From Halobacterium sp. CBA1132 (lineage in GTDB: Archaea; Halobacteriota; Halobacteria; Halobacteriales; Halobacteriaceae): a stretch of DNA of 64,000 nt. Each line of letters starts with the position of its first letter. Within the stretch, counting starts at the first letter, position 1. The notes below the pieces were generated by a model. That model worked only from the letters and a program-made list of their open reading frames with translations. It ran no database searches and was not told the origin of the DNA. The stretch covers positions 1 to 64,000 of the forward strand of contig NZ_BCMZ01000003.1 in the NCBI RefSeq assembly GCF_001485535.1. The letters run 5' to 3'. Shown here piece after piece: positions 25,570 through 35,175 of this stretch. The translations under genes were made by a program, and so were the position numbers.

Positions 25570-26069
25570 CTAGCGACGAACCCGCGCCTGCCAAACCTGA
25601 CTACTCATGCTTGATTCGTTGTTATTACTCTCGTCAAAAGGCTCCACGAGGAATCTGGCAAGAATTAATTCCCCTAGAGGCTTACGCTGCTTCTCGTTCC
25701 GTTCAACGAGGTCGTACTCTTCGGCGTACTCCAGAATGACTTGCATAATATCCCATGATTTCCCAATCTGGTCGTCTTCGAAGTACCATTCAGCTTGGTC
25801 AGCAATCGCTTCAGAAACAGCTTCAGCATCGAGGAAATCCTCCGGCTCCTCGAACCCCATCCAACCCAATCTGCTCTAGCTAAATTCGCGGATAGGTCTC
25901 GCGTGATAACGTCGATTACTGCTAGCTGAAGATCCGCCGTAAAGTCAACCTCATACTGCTCTTCAGGCATCTCCTCTTTCAGATTCGGAAGCAATTGCTC
26001 AGCAATTTCTTGGTGTGGCGCTTCACCACGTCCCGCAAAGTCGTCCAGTACGGTGTAATCGTTCGTCAT
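25570..26069 (-). pseudogene. Hypothetical gene, frameshifted
   Basis: Two overlapping frames make sense only as one gene. The first (from 26069) reads MTNDYTVLDDFAG ... VDFTADLQLAVIDVITRDLS. The second continues from about 25870 with GFEEPEDFLDAEAVSEAIAD, QAEWYFEDDQ and ILEYAEEYDLVERNEKQRKP. The join is near 25868. Together they give an acidic helical protein of about 165 residues with no known domain. It could also be two genes, but the second lacks a natural start. Confidence 0.5.
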
Positions 26070-26100
26070 CGTTGAGAGGTTCTATTGAATTTTAAGTAAG

Positions 26101-26298
26101 TCATTCGTCGCCGTCACTGGTCTCGGTAGGGTCTGGCCGGTCCTCCCTATGGTGTTGAACTCGGTTGTCTGAGTGTCGGCTCGCCATCTCCCGGTTATCC
26201 CGCCCGCAATCTATGGGCCCTCCCGTCGACGGACTGCTGTTACCGTCGCCACCCAAGTCTTCAGTCCATGCCCTATCCTCCGTCGACAAGTCATTCAT
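26101..26298 (-). CDS. Short hydrophilic protein
   Basis: The 65-residue polar protein (MNDLSTEDRAW start) lacks any known motif and would be disordered. Its ATG overlaps the stop of the preceding gene by four bases (ATGA), which is the main reason to accept it. Function unknown. Confidence 0.35.
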   Translation of the reverse strand: MNDLSTEDRAWTEDLGGDGNSSPSTGGPIDCGRDNREMASRHSDNRVQHHREDRPDPTETSDGDE

Positions 26299-26693
26299 CC
26301 ACTCGTGGTCGATCTCGGGGCTACCAACATCCCCTGCGTCCCCCGAGGTGGTGTCGTGTCCGAGTTCGCGTAGTCGTCGAGGGAGGACCGGCCCGTCGAC
26401 GGCATCCCATCACCACTCGGCGTGAACTTCTTCCGGACTTTCCGACTCCACGCTCGCATCTGCTGTTCAACCCCACGGAGCCGCCCACTCACTCCCTGCA
26501 CGGCTGCGTCTTTCGCATCATTGCCCATCCCACGGACTGTTGACCCGCCCTTGCGTTTGTTCCGAATCGCACTCTGTGTGGCGCGCGCAGCCCCATCAAC
26601 AGGCTTCTTCGCCGCCAACCGGGCAGCACCGCCAACTTTCGCTGCGCGTTCTTGCTGGCCACGACGACGACCACGCGGCGGCCTGAAATCCAA
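26295..26693 (-). CDS. Basic low-complexity protein, possibly a C-terminal fragment
   Basis: The 132-residue frame is rich in Arg, Lys, Ala and Gly (RPPRGRRRGQQERAAKVGG, ARLAAKKPVDGAARATQSAI), very unlike the acidic genes around it. The frame stays open for about 120 bp upstream of the first ATG (with GGQGGEQQQGAG), so it may be the tail of a larger protein whose front part is lost. Basic tails of this kind occur in phage or conjugation proteins; no family is recognised. Confidence 0.4.
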   Translation of the reverse strand: MDFRPPRGRRRGQQERAAKVGGAARLAAKKPVDGAARATQSAIRNKRKGGSTVRGMGNDAKDAAVQGVSGRLRGVEQQMRAWSRKVRKKFTPSGDGMPSTGRSSLDDYANSDTTPPRGTQGMLVAPRSTTSG

Positions 26694-26803
26694 ATCCGGC
26701 TCATGCTTGTGCTTGTCTGCTGTCTCATTCCTCTTCGTTCCAGCGCCCTGCTGCTGCTGTTCGCCTCCTTGGCCGCCCGCAACAGCTGCCCCACGACTCC
26801 TGC

Positions 26804-27629
26804 GTGACGGCGTCTACCCAGTCCGCACCCCGCCACATTCCAGAGCGACCGAAGGGCCCGTTCGAGGATTTGATCAAGACGAACAGTTCGGGCGACGACG
26901 TCGTCTCGAGTCATGATCTGCTCGGTGATTTCACCAGCAACCTCGAACAGAAAATCACCTACGAGGCCCAAATGGAAGGCATGGATAAAAAGGACTACCC
27001 GCGATTCGAGCTCCTCCACGACCTCCTCTGGAAACAGGAAGATCTCCACAAGGAGTACGACGCTATCCTGACCGACCCTAACGCTCGGGCAGAAGACCTT
27101 CTCTACAACTCAATCTATGCCTTAGAACACTCGTCACACCCGTCAAACCTGCAGGCAAAGGGAACCTGAGTCTCGATGGCCTCGAACAGTTGGTCACTGG
27201 AATGGAGGAACGACTAGACATCTACGTCGGACTCTCCTGCGTGGTCCCAAGCAGCGTAGGGCAAACAAACGCACACCGGCAGTATCAGCAAAAGTTCGAG
27301 GATACAGCCGAGTTCGCGACGCCAGTCTCGATAGCCAACCGCGAGAGTATGATGGACAAGATGTGGGAGGCTCGTAGATCGGCGTTCAAAGTAGTCGAGG
27401 AGCGCTGGAAAACGCATGAGGTTGACGGTGAGATGTGTCTGAGCCAGGGCAGTGTCGCGTTCCTGACCGGGAAAGAGACACTCTGGAAGATCTCTGGACG
27501 CTGGCGTACTTTATCGCCACAGACACGTTCGATGCAGATATTCAAGAAGAGCTCACGCTGGATATCCAGAACCACGAGAATGTGACGTTACGCCCCGCGA
27601 TCGCCCAAGAGCTGGAGGTGACTAAGTGA
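26804..27629 (+). pseudogene. Hypothetical gene broken by two frameshifts
   Basis: The first frame (from the ATG at 26804) is acidic and helical: GPFEDLIKTNSSGDDVVSSH, FELLHDLLWKQEDLHKEYD. It breaks near 27130, where the next frame picks up TLVTPVKPAGKGNLSLDGLE and EERLDIYVGL. That frame breaks near 27480 and continues as DLWTLAYFIATDTFDADIQE to the TGA at 27629. Rejoined, it is about 275 residues with no known domain. It ends where the ParA-partner relic begins, so the two were probably an operon. Confidence 0.5.
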
Positions 27630-28092
27630 TGTGTGGAATGAAGCAAGGGTCTGGTGACCTCAATTTCGGTGACGAAGACGACTCGGATAACAGTCCAGAA
27701 TCCGAGTCTAGCGAGCAGCGCGAAGAGTCAGAACCAACAACTGCCGAAGTTGCGACCACCGAGGCAGTCGATAACTCGGAAGAAGATGATGCGGCCAGTT
27801 CGAGTACGTCGACGACCGAGTCCGGAACGAAGTCCAGCGGGAGTTCATCAAGGTATCCGTACTTTGTTCGCCGGAGTAACGTTGGAGACGAACGAGACAA
27901 CCATCTCGAGTTGTTCGCTCGCGACAAGGTTGTCTCTCAGAAATCGGAGTTCCGAAACCAGCTAGCATCAGAACTGGGGCCGATAACATCGCGAAGACAG
28001 ACGCCCGAGAGTACGCACTCCTCACGGCGTTCAACAACGTCGAAGACGTGGCTGAATTGATGCGGAAGAACGGATACGGCGAACTCGATTAG
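27626..28092 (+). pseudogene. Third acidic ParA-partner-like protein, frameshifted
   Basis: The first 110 residues have the acidic Ser/Glu/Thr-rich half and then SRYPYFVRRSNVGDERDN, ELFARDKVVSQKSEFRNQLA. Near 27985 the frame shifts; the continuation reads DNIAKTDAREYALLTAFNNV, EDVAELMRKNGYGELD and stops at 28090-28092. The layout (acidic arm, aromatic YPYFVRR start, helical end) matches the partners at 22236-22628 and 43581-44057. No ParA gene is attached here. It overlaps the end of the preceding pseudogene by 4 bp. Confidence 0.6.
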
Positions 28093-28184
28093 TTACTCCG
28101 CGATAAACTGTGGCTGAGGGGTTCGTGGTCTTACCCACACGTATTTCTAGACCCAGTGTTCACTGAGGAGCCATCAAAGTTTAG

Positions 28185-29402
28185 CTACTGGCTGCGATAC
28201 CGCTGGTACCCAACGACTGACCCACCACCCGCAATAAGTGCCAATGCGACTATTCCGATTGAGCCACCACTACTCTTAATCGGCGACATCGTAAGCGACT
28301 GTACGGCTCCATTGTTACGATCGTTCTCAGCTGATGCAGTTAGTGACGTTGTCTGGGTAACCTGCTTCGTTTCGCTGTGTAATCTATACGTCACTTTAAC
28401 TTGGTACTCTCCTTCTGGGACAGCACTAACCGGAACGGTAATAGTTCTCGTTGTTGACGGTGGAACCATGTCAATTGCCCGCGTCGGGAGGACGTTTTCG
28501 TTAATTGCTGCCATCACAGAGACGTCCTGAATCGGCGTGTTTCCAAGGTTTGTGACGTGGTACTGGAGTGTCTGTGACCCGTTATTTTCGACAATCGAAA
28601 CAGACGGGTTAACATCCTCATGGAGTGGGTTGACTTGCAGTTTTTTGTTCACCTCAACAGATTGACCGTTGTTATATTTGAGTGTTGCATGTAACGTTGT
28701 TTGAACCGAATCTTCAGGCTGGATATTAAATGTCATCGTCGTCATGTTTTTTGCGGCCAAGGACGGTCGAATCTTCGTTTTCGGTTCAATATTCTCTTGT
28801 TCGCTCGTCAGATTGAGTACAAGATCCGATATTGAATCACTATCCCCATTTGAGACCGTGACCGATACTAAGTTGTCCGCCTCTGCAACCATGTTGTTGG
28901 TGTTGATCTGAATTCTGGGAGAGACCACAGGTTCGGGCGAGGCAGGTTCTGAAACGGTAATGTAGACCGGTCGCTCGATTGAGCCGATCTGTTCAATTGT
29001 CCCATTATCGTCTTCTTTGATCCCGCGGACTCGCACTAGTAATCGTTTCTTACCAGCTGTATCAAACGTTGCAGCAAGTGGGACTTCGAGGGATTCACCA
29101 GATGCAATCGCACCAACATCGTCTACTTTCGATATCTCTCCATGGCCAGGCGCAATTAATTCGATTTCAGTAATCTGGAACCCACCAGCACGTTCACTCG
29201 AATAGTGGATTGTCGGGGTGACTGTTATCGAATCGGCGGTTGTTGGTGTCTCATTTGAGACGGCGACATCAGAAATCGTCACATACATCTCTGATTGTGT
29301 TGCTGCGACCGTTCCAGTACCACCAAGGAATGCGACGCTGAGGATTCCGACAAGCAAGATGCTTTGTTTTTTGGTTGTGCCAACTGAGAGTGTTCTCGAC
29401 AT
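28185..29402 (-). CDS. Surface-anchored CARDB-like protein
   Basis: The 405-residue protein has a signal peptide (about 14-35, ending TVAATQS) and CARDB-like beta domains with many NxS/T sites. A C-terminal membrane helix (about 378-397) precedes the short basic tail YQRYRSQ. It is a paralog of the operon protein at 18423-19598, beginning with the same domain (TISDVAVSNETPTTADSITV versus TIGNISVSANEPTTDSEIII). Its promoter is flanked by two TTTAGGnnnnCCTAAA palindromes. That points to a metal-dependent repressor, and hence perhaps a role in metal or nutrient capture. Confidence 0.85.
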   Translation of the reverse strand: MSRTLSVGTTKKQSILLVGILSVAFLGGTGTVAATQSEMYVTISDVAVSNETPTTADSITVTPTIHYSSERAGGFQITEIELIAPGHGEISKVDDVGAIASGESLEVPLAATFDTAGKKRLLVRVRGIKEDDNGTIEQIGSIERPVYITVSEPASPEPVVSPRIQINTNNMVAEADNLVSVTVSNGDSDSISDLVLNLTSEQENIEPKTKIRPSLAAKNMTTMTFNIQPEDSVQTTLHATLKYNNGQSVEVNKKLQVNPLHEDVNPSVSIVENNGSQTLQYHVTNLGNTPIQDVSVMAAINENVLPTRAIDMVPPSTTRTITVPVSAVPEGEYQVKVTYRLHSETKQVTQTTSLTASAENDRNNGAVQSLTMSPIKSSGGSIGIVALALIAGGGSVVGYQRYRSQ

Positions 29403-29406
29403 GCGT

Positions 29407-29457
29407 TTTAGGGTAGCCTAAACAATATTTAATGTTTCCTATTTAGGTTGGCCTAAA
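29407..29457 (-). promoter_or_regulatory. Two DtxR-like palindromes around a TATA box
   Basis: TTTAGG-GTAG-CCTAAA (29407-29422) and TTTAGG-TTGG-CCTAAA (29442-29457) lie 35 bp apart. Between them, on the minus strand, is CATTAAATATTG, about 28 bp upstream of the ATG at 29402, as expected for a leaderless haloarchaeal promoter. The half-site TTAGG...CCTAA resembles operators of DtxR/IdeR-type metal repressors. Binding there would block TBP. Confidence 0.7.
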
Positions 29458-29543
29458 ATGGGTGGTATGCTAGACAGTCAAGAAATAATACGAACCGAGA
29501 AGACACAAGCACGTGCTTGGGCGACGCCCACTCAGGAACTCGC

Positions 29544-30278
29544 CTACAACAGTAAGGACCGGAAAGCGGCTGCTAAAACCGCTGAACTGTCTGTTTCCGC
29601 AGTTACAAACGCTGTTTCGGCGGGTGTACTTTGACCAGAAGCAACCACGAACAGGACTGCACGATACCCGACGATGAGAATTTGAGTACAACGTGTCGAA
29701 AAACAGTCCGGAAGCTCAGTCGAGTTTGCCGGTAGTGACGGCGGAAACTGACTTGCCGTGTGTGGAGGCCCATAAAGCTGGACCGATTGACCAGACGCTG
29801 CTTGGTCCTCGAGAGTAGCGTAAAGCTCAGCAGACACCGATGAAGGTGACGAATTGAAGTACACAACTGGTCCAGCCAGTTCCTGGACTAACTCGATTGC
29901 CCGTGTTGATATCGCAGCGGTGTCACGGGTGCGCCAAATGTGATCCTCTGGATTAGTTTGCTCAGAGCTCACGTCGAGCGATTGAAGCCGCGAAACCACG
30001 CGCTGCTGTTGTTCTTCGAATTGTGTGCGCAAGATATCGCCGATTAATTCGGGACGCGCAGCGGAGAACTCTTTCGGGTTCGTGTCCTGGACGGCCACTA
30101 ACCCAGACTGCTCAAGTTCCTCAGTTGCACCGTACACTTGCGAACGTGGGACATCAGTTATAGTCGCAATATCGCTTGCCGTTGCAGAAGACACTTTCTG
30201 TAGCCCGAGAAGCGTCTCTGCGGCATATTTTGACAAGCCTAACTCTCGGAGTGCCGTAATAATTTCTTCCTCGGTCAT
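29544..30278 (-). CDS. TrmB-family transcriptional regulator
   Basis: The 244-residue protein has the TrmB N-terminal winged helix (about 1-75: LRELGLSKYAAETLLGLQKV, ATASDIATITDVPRSQVYGA), a coiled linker (RTQFEEQQQRVVSRLQSL) and a C-terminal effector-like domain. It reads toward the surface protein at 28185-29402, 141 bp away, and may regulate it or the surface genes on its other side. TrmB regulators often respond to sugars, but the C-terminal domain here is short and its ligand unknown. Confidence 0.85.
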   Translation of the reverse strand: MTEEEIITALRELGLSKYAAETLLGLQKVSSATASDIATITDVPRSQVYGATEELEQSGLVAVQDTNPKEFSAARPELIGDILRTQFEEQQQRVVSRLQSLDVSSEQTNPEDHIWRTRDTAAISTRAIELVQELAGPVVYFNSSPSSVSAELYATLEDQAASGQSVQLYGPPHTASQFPPSLPANSTELPDCFSTRCTQILIVGYRAVLFVVASGQSTPAETAFVTAETDSSAVLAAAFRSLLL

Positions 30279-30390
30279 CCTGATAGCTCAAATACGGTCC
30301 ATGTGGTGAAATATGTGACCGTTCAACTCAAGAACTAGCCCACCTATCGCGCTCTCAACGGCTCACACGCCACTGCCAATCCTACTTCGC

Positions 30391-30720
30391 TCACCCGGAC
30401 GGGTTGGCTCGTTGAGGAAGGGGCTTGTCCATGAACTCGGTCTCGAACCCATCAGAGTGGGCAGTCAATCTGCCACTTGGTGCCACAGTTCCAGACTTTA
30501 GGACAAGTTGGTGTTGCCCGTCCACCGGGACGACTGTTGACCTCGACGGACATACCGCATCCCGATGTTCTTTGCCGCATTGTAGTCCACGTTTGCTTCT
30601 GGTCCCACACTCAGCGCATCGTTTGGACGTGTATGCCGGCCCGACTTGCTTCACCGAGATACCTTCGGCTTTGTACTCTACTTGTTCCTCGCCCAAGTTG
30701 GAGAGAGGAGACGCACCAGT
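30391..30720 (-). pseudogene. C-terminal relic of a TnpB (IS200/IS605 type)
   Basis: The frame reads EYKAEGISVKQVGPAYTSKR, then CAECGTRSKRGLQCGKEHRD and VLKSGTVAPSGRLTAHSDGF. This is the end of the RuvC domain and the zinc ribbon of a TnpB nuclease, with the second cysteine pair and the last catalytic region damaged. The N-terminal two thirds are missing. Dead remnant. Confidence 0.75.
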
Positions 30721-30822
30721 AGACGTGCATGTGGCTGGTGAGACGTTGAACAGCGGGAGTTACCAGCCGATTACTGGCGACTGATTGCTGGGGTCCACAT
30801 CAAAGTCCCTCCTCAAGGACCG

Positions 30823-30905
30823 AGGCGCGTATGCTCCGAGGAGTAGTGTAGGGTAGTTTACAAGCGGTATAGGAGAATGCCTCGGGGCTTGACCCCGAGG
30901 CGATT
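30823..30905 (+). mobile_element. Right-end-like sequence of a TnpB element with hairpin
   Basis: CGCGTATGCTCCGAGG and TAGGGTAGTTTA resemble the ends at 33767 and 35166. The hairpin CCTCGGGG / CCCCGAGG (about 30881-30901) closes the stretch, right at the end of the next surface gene. It may serve as a terminator for that gene now. Confidence 0.45.
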
Positions 30906-32518
30906 CACGTAAGCCGAGTATAGACCATTCCACCACCCAATAAGAGGAGGACTCCAATCGCGAGCATCTCCAGATTCTCCACGATCGCGGATAGGATTCC
31001 TTTGTTTGAGGAGTCCCGGATTGGGGCTAATGGTGGGTTCTGTTCGATTGTTACTTGTGGGGTAGTCTGAGTCGTTGTTCCAGTCGAGGTCTCGATCGGT
31101 TCTGACTGAGCAACTTCGATGGTTTTTGTATGCTCTGTACCAGTTGTATCGACTGCTCTGACCTGTATTGTGGCTGGATAGATGTCCGTTGTTAGTGTTT
31201 CCGTAAATGAAACGTTCTCCGTAATACCACCACTGTATACAGAATTCAGGTCAAGCGTGTCGCCATCTGGACCAAGTGTTTCGACACGCACTCGCGTAAT
31301 TTGGCCGGCATCCACACGCCCCGCAACCTGAACCGTTTGTGGGCCGACCGATCCAGTTTGAGCTTCGTTAAATTGAATCTGTGGTGTGACCAGTTCCGTG
31401 TAATTAACAGAAACTTCTCGTGCTGTGGTTTCGCCGGCGTAATCTGTCGTAAGGAGGGTGATATTTCGTGTCCCATCAATAACGTCAATAGTTGGCGTAA
31501 CGGTTTTCGTAATTGCTTGCTTCATCGGATTCCGCTCGGCGTAGATGTACTGTTGACCGGAACCATTCTCAGGCCCAAGTCGGAATCCAACAGAGGTAAG
31601 CCCAACACGGTCACTTGCTTGAGCAGTAATCTTCACTGCTGACCGCGTTGCGACTGGTTTTCGCTCAGCGATCGTGATATTTGGCGCAGCGGTATCTGTC
31701 ACACGGATCTCCGTTTCATACGTTCGAATATGTCCAAACTCATCGCGCAACTCAACAGTGAGTGTGTTCACACCGCTACCGACATCTGGCTGAAATGGCC
31801 CCAGTCGAAGGTGCTGTGAAATCGTCTTATTGGCTAACTCAGTGATTTTAATCTGGCGTTTGGCTGTTTGTGGCCCACCATATTCGTAATTATATGTCCG
31901 CGTAATAAGGGCACTCTTGATGGCGGATTGGTCTTGGATATTCCCCGTTAGTCGAACACTTGACTGGTTCAGTGTGTACGACTCATTTAATTGTTCGTAC
32001 GTTCCATTTTCCCCAACAAATCCCGCTGAAATTGGGGACTCAAATGTCATCAACGGAGCCGCAGAATCTTCGATAACTGTCGCGGAATACGACATCGTAG
32101 AATCCGCTGTTCGCACAATAATCGACAGTTGATGCGAACCACTATCAAGGTTGAGCGTGGTCGTCTCTTGGAGCGTCGTCGCATTCGGGACATATGACTG
32201 GCTAGTTGTCCCATCAATACGGACGGAAACGACCTCAACCGTTGAATCGCTCGCCAGCTCAAGTGAGAGTGTCGGGTTGTTTGTTGTTGTAATTTCGCCG
32301 CCATCTGGCAGCACCGTCCCACTCACAGCAACCACAAGATTTGTCGTTGATTGGGCCTCATATCGGTTTTCAACGCCCGTAGCAGAGTTAGCAGGTGGCT
32401 CAATTGCAGTTCCGGCCGCAAGTCCACCAGCGAATAGTGGGAAAATACCCCCACCAATAACGAGGAAAACCGCGAGGACAATACGAATGCTACCCATCAC
32501 ACGCTCCATTAACCCCAA
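30905..32518 (-). CDS. Large surface protein with Ig-like domains
   Basis: The 537-residue protein has an N-terminal membrane/signal helix (about 9-35) and four or more Ig/cadherin-like beta domains with repeated phrases such as RLTGNIQDQSAIKSALI, VTDTAAPNITIAERKPV and VQVAGRVDAGQITRVRVETL. It also has many N-glycosylation sites, a Thr-rich linker (about 480-500) and a C-terminal helix (about 512-532). It is anchored with the domains outside. It begins 19 bp after a small HTH gene on the same strand, so both form an operon. Adhesin or S-layer-associated roles fit. Confidence 0.82.
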   Translation of the reverse strand: MGLMERVMGSIRIVLAVFLVIGGGIFPLFAGGLAAGTAIEPPANSATGVENRYEAQSTTNLVVAVSGTVLPDGGEITTTNNPTLSLELASDSTVEVVSVRIDGTTSQSYVPNATTLQETTTLNLDSGSHQLSIIVRTADSTMSYSATVIEDSAAPLMTFESPISAGFVGENGTYEQLNESYTLNQSSVRLTGNIQDQSAIKSALITRTYNYEYGGPQTAKRQIKITELANKTISQHLRLGPFQPDVGSGVNTLTVELRDEFGHIRTYETEIRVTDTAAPNITIAERKPVATRSAVKITAQASDRVGLTSVGFRLGPENGSGQQYIYAERNPMKQAITKTVTPTIDVIDGTRNITLLTTDYAGETTAREVSVNYTELVTPQIQFNEAQTGSVGPQTVQVAGRVDAGQITRVRVETLGPDGDTLDLNSVYSGGITENVSFTETLTTDIYPATIQVRAVDTTGTEHTKTIEVAQSEPIETSTGTTTQTTPQVTIEQNPPLAPIRDSSNKGILSAIVENLEMLAIGVLLLLGGGMVYTRLT

Positions 32519-32537
32519 TCAGTATGAAACTACGCAT

Positions 32538-32801
32538 TCACGTTGATGCACCGTTATTTCGAGAATCGGACCCAGTCTCGATATACCAAGTGATCCCATC
32601 AGAACCACCACCCCATCGATGGATGTGGACGGCCGTAGAGTCCGCTTCCAGTGTTGCCATAATCGTCCCAACCCGTTTAACTGAAATATCGAGTTCGTCA
32701 GCAATATGGCGGCTTTTCGTGAATGACGACCCATCGGTCGCACAGCGTTCCAAGTACGCAAGAATTTGTTCCTCAACGGAGCGCTGTTCATCTACGGGCA
32801 T
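32538..32801 (-). CDS. DUF7123-like winged-helix protein
   Basis: The 87-residue protein has EEQILAYLERCATDGSSFTK, SRHIADELDISVKRVGTIMA and a wing with WGGGSDGITWYIETG. It fits the small haloarchaeal DUF7123 winged-helix family. It is the first gene of a two-gene operon with a large surface protein and may regulate it. Its own DNA target is not visible. Confidence 0.75.
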   Translation of the reverse strand: MPVDEQRSVEEQILAYLERCATDGSSFTKSRHIADELDISVKRVGTIMATLEADSTAVHIHRWGGGSDGITWYIETGSDSRNNGAST

Positions 32802-33149
32802 GATAATAGGCGGTTAATTGCGAGCGCGTATCAACTTTGTAGTCTTCGAGTAGTCAGCTGATTCGCCGACGTGACGTACACACAAATCGGATAGTTTGCT
32901 TGAGCGGTCTTCAGAAAGTTGTTCAGCGGTTTTATGACAAGCCATCAATAATTTCTGGTCGCAAAGAGAACGACTAGCGAGGCGACCAACTCACATGGAA
33001 AGCACCGAGCGAGTACCCCGGTCCATCGACAGGCAATCAACACCGGACTGACCCGTGGGGAAAAGCGTGCCGCTAAAACCGGCAGAGGATGATTTGCCTC
33101 AACGTTTCACGGACTGAAACCATCTGTCAGTAACAGTCGCACTTAGCTG

Positions 33150-33373
33150 GTACTCTCCACGTGGGAAGCCGCGTCGTTCACGCTGCGGAGTCGGTCGTCA
33201 AGGGCGCGTTCGGATTTCGCTTTTGAAGTGACGTGGTAGTCGTTGTCGCCGTGCCAGCACTACTCGCTCGCGGTGTTGGCGCAGTGGTTGAATTGCTCGA
33301 CAGTCTCCAGAAGGGTGTTATCTGCTCCTTCGGGAGTGTCGAGTTTGATAACGGCGGTACGACGGTCTTTCAC
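33150..33373 (-). pseudogene. N-terminal relic of a TnpB
   Basis: From a GTG near 33373 the minus strand reads VKDRRTAVIKLDTPEGADNT and LLETVEQFNHCANTAS, the typical TnpB N-terminus, then a stop and further coding-like residues (DNDYHVTSKAKSERALDDRL). The nuclease part is missing. In the flanking DNA (32802-33149 and 33374-33766) I see no gene. Confidence 0.6.
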
Positions 33374-33766
33374 TATGTTTCACATATATGTCCAGTGTTA
33401 CATATATATTTGGGAGCCAGTCGTGCTATCGTAGCGTGGGTTGTGTCATTGAGTACCGGCCTCCTCCCGTCCTCAAAGGTCGGGACACCCGCCTCGTTCC
33501 GCCTGTGAACACGCCGGACCAGCGTGTAGATTTGAAGCAGACAGAGACGCAAACACGGCGCGAGACATCCGTTCTTGTGGTATTAAGAAGCGATTACGAG
33601 GGAGATGCTCCGAATCAACATCACCAGAACCGTGGGTTTCTGGCTGGTGAACCAATCGCAAAGCGATTCGTCAATGCCTGTAGAGACTACTCCCTGTGGA
33701 TACACCTGTATCTGCAAAGCGCGTCATCCAGATACAGCGCGGAAACCACGGATTTAGCCGTGGGAG

Positions 33767-33858
33767 GAGGAGCGTACGCTCCGTGCAACAATCCACCGAC
33801 AATAGCACGGCTGGCTCCCCAACGCGCTCTTAATATTTAAATAATACTAGATAGACAT
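33767..33858 (+). mobile_element. Left end of the TnpB element at 33859
   Basis: AGCGTACGCTCCGTGCAACA occurs here and, almost the same, at 60014 (GCGTACGCTCCGGGCAACA) with a hairpin core GCGTACGC. It precedes the tnpB start by about 90 bp, as expected for the subterminal hairpin end of an IS200/IS605-type element. Confidence 0.5.
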
Positions 33859-35105
33859 ATGAGGTGTGCGGTCGTTCGTAACATCCAAGTCAAGCTTGAC
33901 GTGCCAGAGGACGCACATAGCGTTCTTGATGAGACGTTCGAGCAGTTCCGTTACGCCGCTCAGTACGTAGCTGACACTGGATGGGGCGATGACCCAACCG
34001 AAATTGCCGACCAAGGCGACCTCAATGCCGCCACCTACGACGACGTGCGTGACGAAACCGACCTGCACTCCAACCACGACCAATCCGCACGGTCGCTCGC
34101 TGCGGAAGCACTCTCCAACTGCCAAGACAGACTCTTCGAAACTGGCGAAACAGCGAGCAAGCCCATGTTCCGTGGCACGGTCGTCGTGTACGGCATTCGC
34201 ACCATCACGTACAACGACAACCACTGTACACGCGCCACCGTTGACGGACGCGTTCGCGCCGAGTACGTCACACCCGAAGACGATGAGGGAACGCCCTTCA
34301 AGGAGTATTGGGGCAGTGACGAGTGGGAGCAGTGCGAGGCAACCCTACACAAGCGTGACGGCAACTACTACCCCCACATTGCCGTGGAAAAGAGCCGGAG
34401 ATGGATGCGTCAACAGTCGAGAACGGAGCGGTTCTCGGTGTTGACCTCAACGTAGACGGTTCCCTCGCCGTTACCAGCACGGGTCGGTTCCTCGGTAACG
34501 CCGACTATCTCAACCACAAGCGCGCCGAGTACGAACGACGACGAGGTAGCTTGCAACAGGCAGGCACACCTCACAATGAGAGCATCAGCGGACGGTTCGC
34601 GCGGTGGAGTAAGGGCTCCCTCCACCATGTTTCGAAAGCCATCGTGCGGGAAACCCGCCGGAACGACCGTTCTACGATCGCATTTGAGGACTTGGAGAAC
34701 ATCCGTGAGCGTATCTCGAACGCCTCGAAGTTCCAGCAATGGGCGTTTCGAACGATACAGGAGTACACTGAGTACAAGGCCGAAGAACACGGGATTCTCG
34801 TGGACACGGTGCAGCCAGCGTACACGAGTCAACGGTATAGCCACGGCGAGTGCGGCTTCACGCATAAAGACAACCGTGATGGTGTCGAGTTTGAGTGCCT
34901 GAAGTGCGGAAAGGAGCTCCACACGGATTACAACGCCGCTCAGAATATCAGGTGGCGTCTTGTCCAGTATTGGCTCAAGTCTGGTGCTGGACGGGCTAGC
35001 TGTCAGGTAGCCCTGAAGTCAGGGACAGTGAACGTGAACGGCGAGTATTCGTCTGCCGAGAGCATCGGCCAGAGTGGAAGTCCACTGACAATCCCACCCC
35101 TTTAG
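33859..35105 (+). pseudogene. tnpB: TnpB RNA-guided nuclease gene, frameshifted
   Basis: The N-terminal part (33859 to about 34400) has FEQFRYAAQYVADTGWGDDP and the helical TnpB core. An extra two bases near 34400 shift the frame; the rest (to 35105) holds the RuvC Asp GVDLNVDGS, the Glu region AFEDLENIRERI, the zinc ribbon and the last Asp HTDYNAAQNI. The ribbon is damaged: the first knuckle reads RYSHGECGF instead of a CxxC. TnpB proteins cut DNA using an RNA made from the element end. This copy should be inactive. Confidence 0.85.
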
Positions 35106-35175
35106 GGGTGGGTATCTGACTGAAGCAGGAAGCGTCACCCTCAAGCGTGAGCGATCAAGCGAGCGGTAGGGTAGT
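35094..35175 (+). mobile_element. Right end of the TnpB element, possible guide-RNA region
   Basis: The 3' end of tnpB runs into the hairpin CCCACCCC-TTTA-GGGGTGGG (35094-35113) and then GCGAGCGGTAGGGTAGTTCA at the edge. In TnpB elements the guide (omega) RNA is transcribed from this end, so a relic of it should lie here. TAGGGTAGTT is shared with 30849. Confidence 0.45.
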
